Source: Rhodocyclales bacterium (GTDB lineage Bacteria; Pseudomonadota; Gammaproteobacteria; Burkholderiales; Rhodocyclaceae). Taken from it: a stretch of 59,560 nucleotides of DNA. Of the stretch, positions 57,046 to 59,560 are shown in pieces. The position numbers were made by a program, and so were the translations under genes. The notes under the pieces are model-generated. The model saw nothing but the letters and a program-made list of their open reading frames with translations. It was not told the origin of the DNA and ran no database searches. Numbering within the stretch: the first letter of the stretch is position 1; each line of letters starts with the position of its first letter. The stretch spans positions 1 through 59,560 of the forward strand of contig JAPLQY010000037.1 of NCBI GenBank assembly GCA_026399475.1, given 5' to 3'.

Positions 57046-57081
57046 CCTCCCCTTGAGGGGAGGTCGGGAGGGGTGGGCGTC
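57046..57081. repeat. GC-rich repeat after pilT
   Basis: CCTCCCCTTGAGGGGAGG is a hairpin followed by TCGGGAGGGGTGGGCGTC. It is related in style to the repeats near livG and rlmL. It lies in the 112-bp gap between pilU and pilT. Confidence 0.55.
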
Positions 57082-57087
57082 ACTTCG

Positions 57088-57132
57088 ACAAAGACAATTT
57101 CCCCGGCTGTCAGCCGGGGAAATTGTCTTTGT
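57088..57132. repeat. Perfect 22-bp inverted duplication at pilT stop
   Basis: 57088-57109 and 57111-57132 are exact reverse complements around a single base at 57110. The inner part is CCCCGGCTG-T-CAGCCGGGG. The right arm encodes the last residues of PilT (NKDNFPG), and the stop codon is at the centre. The left arm is non-coding. The mRNA would end in a very stable hairpin. Confidence 0.85.
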
Positions 57133-58153
57133 TGGCGGCCTTGCTGCGCGCTTCGCTTGGAGAAATGATTTTTTTCTTGACCAGATCCATCAGGTTCTGG
57201 TCAAGCGTCTGCATGCCGTATTGCTGACCGGTCTGGATCGCCGAATACATCTGCGCCACCTTGGCCTCGCGGATCAGGTTGCGGATGGCCGGCGTGCCGA
57301 CCATGATCTCGTGCGCGGCGACCCGGCCATGGCCGTCCATGGTCTTGCACAGGGTCTGGGAAATCACGGCCCTCAACGATTCCGACAACATGGCACGAAT
57401 CATTTCCTTTTCGGCGGCGGGGAATACGTCGATGATGCGGTCGATGGTTTTCGCCGCCGAGGAGGTGTGCAGCGTGCCGAATACCAGGTGACCGGTTTCG
57501 GCGCCGGACATCGCCAGCCGGATGGTTTCCAGATCGCGCATTTCGCCCACCAGAATCACGTCGGGGTCTTCGCGCAGGGCCGAGCGCAGGGCATTGTTGA
57601 AGGACAGGGTATGCGGACCGACCTCGCGCTGGTTGATCAGGCACTTCTTCGATTCATGGACGAACTCGATCGGGTCCTCGACCGTGAGAATGTGCCCGTA
57701 TTCGACTTCGTTCTTGTGATTGACCATGGCCGCCAGCGTGGTCGACTTGCCGGAACCGGTCGGGCCGGTCACCAGCACCAGGCCGCGCGGCTGGTCGGCC
57801 AGGTCCTCAAAGATCTTCGGGCACTTGAGTTCTTCCAGCGACATGATCTTCGACGGAATGGTCCGCATCACCGCCGCCGCGCCCCGGTTCTGGACGAAGG
57901 CGTTGACGCGGAAGCGCGCCAGGTTCGGCACCGCGAAGGAAAAGTCGCATTCGAGATTTTCCTCGTAGACCTTGCGCTGGCCGTCGCTCATGATGTCGTA
58001 AATCATCGCATGCACATCCTTGTGCTCCATCGCCGGCAGGTTGATGCGCCGGATGTCGCCATTGACGCGGATCATCGGCGGCAGGCCGGCGGACAAATGC
58101 AAATCGGAGGCTTTGTTCTTGACGATGAAAGTAAGCAGCTCGGTGATGTCCAT
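57110..58153 (-). CDS. pilT: Pilus retraction ATPase PilT
   Basis: The 347-residue hexameric ATPase depolymerises type IV pili for twitching. It has a PAS-like N-domain (MDITELLTFIVKNKASDLHL), Walker A GPTGSGKSTT, the Asp box ILTVEDPIEFVHE, Walker B DPDVILVGEMRD, and AIRNLIREAKVAQMYS at the C-terminus. The frame is intact, so pilus retraction may survive despite the broken pilU. It diverges from yggS. Confidence 0.96.
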   Translation of the reverse strand: MDITELLTFIVKNKASDLHLSAGLPPMIRVNGDIRRINLPAMEHKDVHAMIYDIMSDGQRKVYEENLECDFSFAVPNLARFRVNAFVQNRGAAAVMRTIPSKIMSLEELKCPKIFEDLADQPRGLVLVTGPTGSGKSTTLAAMVNHKNEVEYGHILTVEDPIEFVHESKKCLINQREVGPHTLSFNNALRSALREDPDVILVGEMRDLETIRLAMSGAETGHLVFGTLHTSSAAKTIDRIIDVFPAAEKEMIRAMLSESLRAVISQTLCKTMDGHGRVAAHEIMVGTPAIRNLIREAKVAQMYSAIQTGQQYGMQTLDQNLMDLVKKKIISPSEARSKAANKDNFPG

Positions 58154-58199
58154 GGGCGCCTTCCTGTAGATGGGGTGCGATATACTTTACCACCGCAAT

Positions 58200-58901
58200 A
58201 TGACATCAATCGCCGCCAACTTGCAAGCTGTGCGTGCACGCATTGCCGCTGCCTGCGTCGCCGCCGGGCGGCGGCCGGAATCCGTCAAATTGCTGGCCGT
58301 TTCCAAGACCTGGCCCGCGGCCAGCGTGCGCGAGGCGGTCGCGGCGGGACAACGCGCGTTCGGCGAAAACTATGTGCAGGAAGCTGTCGAAAAGGCGGCG
58401 GAACTGGCCGACATGGCTGAATCGGGCCTCGAATGGCACTTCATCGGGCCGCTGCAGAGCAACAAGACGCGGCTGGTGGCCGAAAACTTTGCCTGGGTGC
58501 ACTCGGTCGACCGCCTGAAAATCGCCGAGCGGCTTGCGGCGCAGCGACCGCCCGGACTCGCGCCGCTGCAGGTCTGCGTCCAGGTGAATGTTTCCGGCGA
58601 AGCCTCAAAGAGCGGTTGCAGCCCGGATCAGGCCGCCGCTCTGGCCCATGCCGTGGCCGCCCTGCCCCGCCTGTGCCTGCGCGGGCTGATGGCCATTCCC
58701 GAACCCGGTGAAGACAGCCGCCGGCAACGCAGCCGCTTCGCCCTGCTGCGCCAATTGCGCGACCGGCTCAACGCCGGGGGCCTCGGCCTGGATACGCTCT
58801 CGATGGGCATGAGCCACGATCTGGAAGCAGCGATAATGGAAGGCGCGACGCTGGTCAGGGTAGGCACCGCGATATTCGGCGAAAGGAGTTACACGACATG
58901 A
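58200..58901 (+). CDS. PLP homeostasis protein YggS/PROSC
   Basis: A 233-residue PLP-binding TIM-barrel protein with KLLAVSKTWPA (the PLP lysine), FGENYVQEAVEKA, HFIGPLQSNKTRLV and LSMGMSHDLEAAIMEGATLVRVGTAIFG. It buffers free pyridoxal phosphate. ATG 58200 is preceded by TATACT (58181-58186), an unusually close -10, so the leader may be very short. Its stop overlaps proC (ATGA). Confidence 0.93.
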   Translation: MTSIAANLQAVRARIAAACVAAGRRPESVKLLAVSKTWPAASVREAVAAGQRAFGENYVQEAVEKAAELADMAESGLEWHFIGPLQSNKTRLVAENFAWVHSVDRLKIAERLAAQRPPGLAPLQVCVQVNVSGEASKSGCSPDQAAALAHAVAALPRLCLRGLMAIPEPGEDSRRQRSRFALLRQLRDRLNAGGLGLDTLSMGMSHDLEAAIMEGATLVRVGTAIFGERSYTT

Positions 58902-59560
58902 AGATCACCTTCATCGGCGGCGGCAACATGGCGGTCGCCCTCATCAGCGGCCTGAACCGGCAGGGTTTTCCGGCAGCGGCGATACAGGTCGTCGAGCCTT
59001 TCGCGGAAGCACGCGACGCCCTCGCCGAGCGCTTCGGCGTGCGCTGCACGGCGACCGTGGATGCGGCGGCGATCGACTGTCACGTCATGGTCCTGGCGGT
59101 GAAGCCGCAGCAGATGCGCGAGGCGATCGCCCCCCTGGTCGGCAAGCTCTCCGCGCAACTGGTCGTCAGCATCGCCGCCGGACTGCGCCTGGCCGACATC
59201 TCGCGCTGGCTCGGCGGTCACCGCCACGTGGTGCGCACCATGCCCAACACGCCGGCCCTGATCGGTGCCGGCATCACCGGCCTCTGCGCCGATCCCAGTG
59301 TCAATCAGGACGGCCGGGACAACGCCGAGAACCTCCTGCGCGCCGTCGGCAATACCTTCTGGATGCATGACGAGGCGCAGATGGACGCCGTCACCGCGGT
59401 GTCCGGCAGCGGCCCGGCTTATGTGTTCTATTTCATCGAAGCCATGGAAGCCGCCGCGCTGAAGCTGGGTTTCGACGCGAGCACCGCACGACAACTCAGC
59501 ATCGAAACCTTTGTCGGTGCCACCCGCCTGGCCGAACAGAGCAGCGAGTCGATCTCGACC
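58898..59560 (+). CDS. proC: Pyrroline-5-carboxylate reductase, partial
   Basis: The frame MKITFIGGGNMAVALISGLN runs open to the window end, giving 221 residues of about 270. It has the Rossmann glycine motif, MVLAVKPQQM, RTMPNTPALIGAGITGL and VSGSGPAYVFYFIEAME. ProC completes proline synthesis. The yggS-proC overlap beside pilT is the usual betaproteobacterial arrangement. The C-terminal dimer helix is missing because the window ends. Confidence 0.93.
   Translation, partial: MKITFIGGGNMAVALISGLNRQGFPAAAIQVVEPFAEARDALAERFGVRCTATVDAAAIDCHVMVLAVKPQQMREAIAPLVGKLSAQLVVSIAAGLRLADISRWLGGHRHVVRTMPNTPALIGAGITGLCADPSVNQDGRDNAENLLRAVGNTFWMHDEAQMDAVTAVSGSGPAYVFYFIEAMEAAALKLGFDASTARQLSIETFVGATRLAEQSSESIST

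Overview
The window is about 59.6 kb of GC-rich DNA from a betaproteobacterium. Three conserved gene orders support this: ffh/ypjD/corB, proC/yggS/pilT/pilU and engB/cytochrome c4. The many c-type cytochromes and sulfur genes fit a Rhodocyclales- or Sulfuritalea-like respiratory organism; that genus-level placement is inference. Most of the window is ordinary chromosome, broken by a few accessory stretches.

Layout. 1-2365 is accessory: an insertion-sequence edge, an antitoxin/PIN-toxin pair, and a lower-GC DNA-binding gene flanked by two inverted copies of a ~270-bp repeat. 2366-26363 is mainly core: ffh, ypjD-like and corB-like genes; pilC-pilD; fmdB-DUF502-aspS; a secreted barnase-type RNase with its barstar; nudB; hsp20; argB-slmA; hemB; a probable small RNA; engB; cytochrome c4; bacteriohemerythrin; hemA-plsB-prfA-prmC; a DyP peroxidase; thrH-purU; and a small c-type cytochrome. 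26365-33864 starts with lgt. It then carries a defence-type island: a DUF4143 ATPase, an XRE regulator, a type III restriction-modification pair and a Phd/PIN toxin-antitoxin pair. ilvD follows at 33999.

35843-42834 is the most interesting stretch. A perfect FNR-type box, placed as in a class II activated promoter, precedes an apparent operon. It encodes an octaheme cytochrome of the tetrathionate-reductase family, a membrane cytochrome b, a monoheme cytochrome c, two half-size and one full-size YeeE/YedE transporters, an exported triple-rhodanese protein and an exported DsrE-like protein. The parts suggest an oxygen-controlled envelope system that moves electrons and sulfur, although substrate and direction cannot be read from sequence.

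42868-59560 holds an unknown protein, an orphan CheY, a DUF255 thioredoxin-fold protein with an IscR-like palindrome upstream, a small cytochrome c, a complete livKHMGF-type ABC operon, a GST-like protein, a ferredoxin-type reductase, an epimerase, hemJ, an RlmL-like methyltransferase, a broken pilU, pilT, yggS and a partial proC. I saw no rRNA, tRNA or CRISPR array. Short GC-rich palindromic repeats are scattered throughout, and several run into coding ends.
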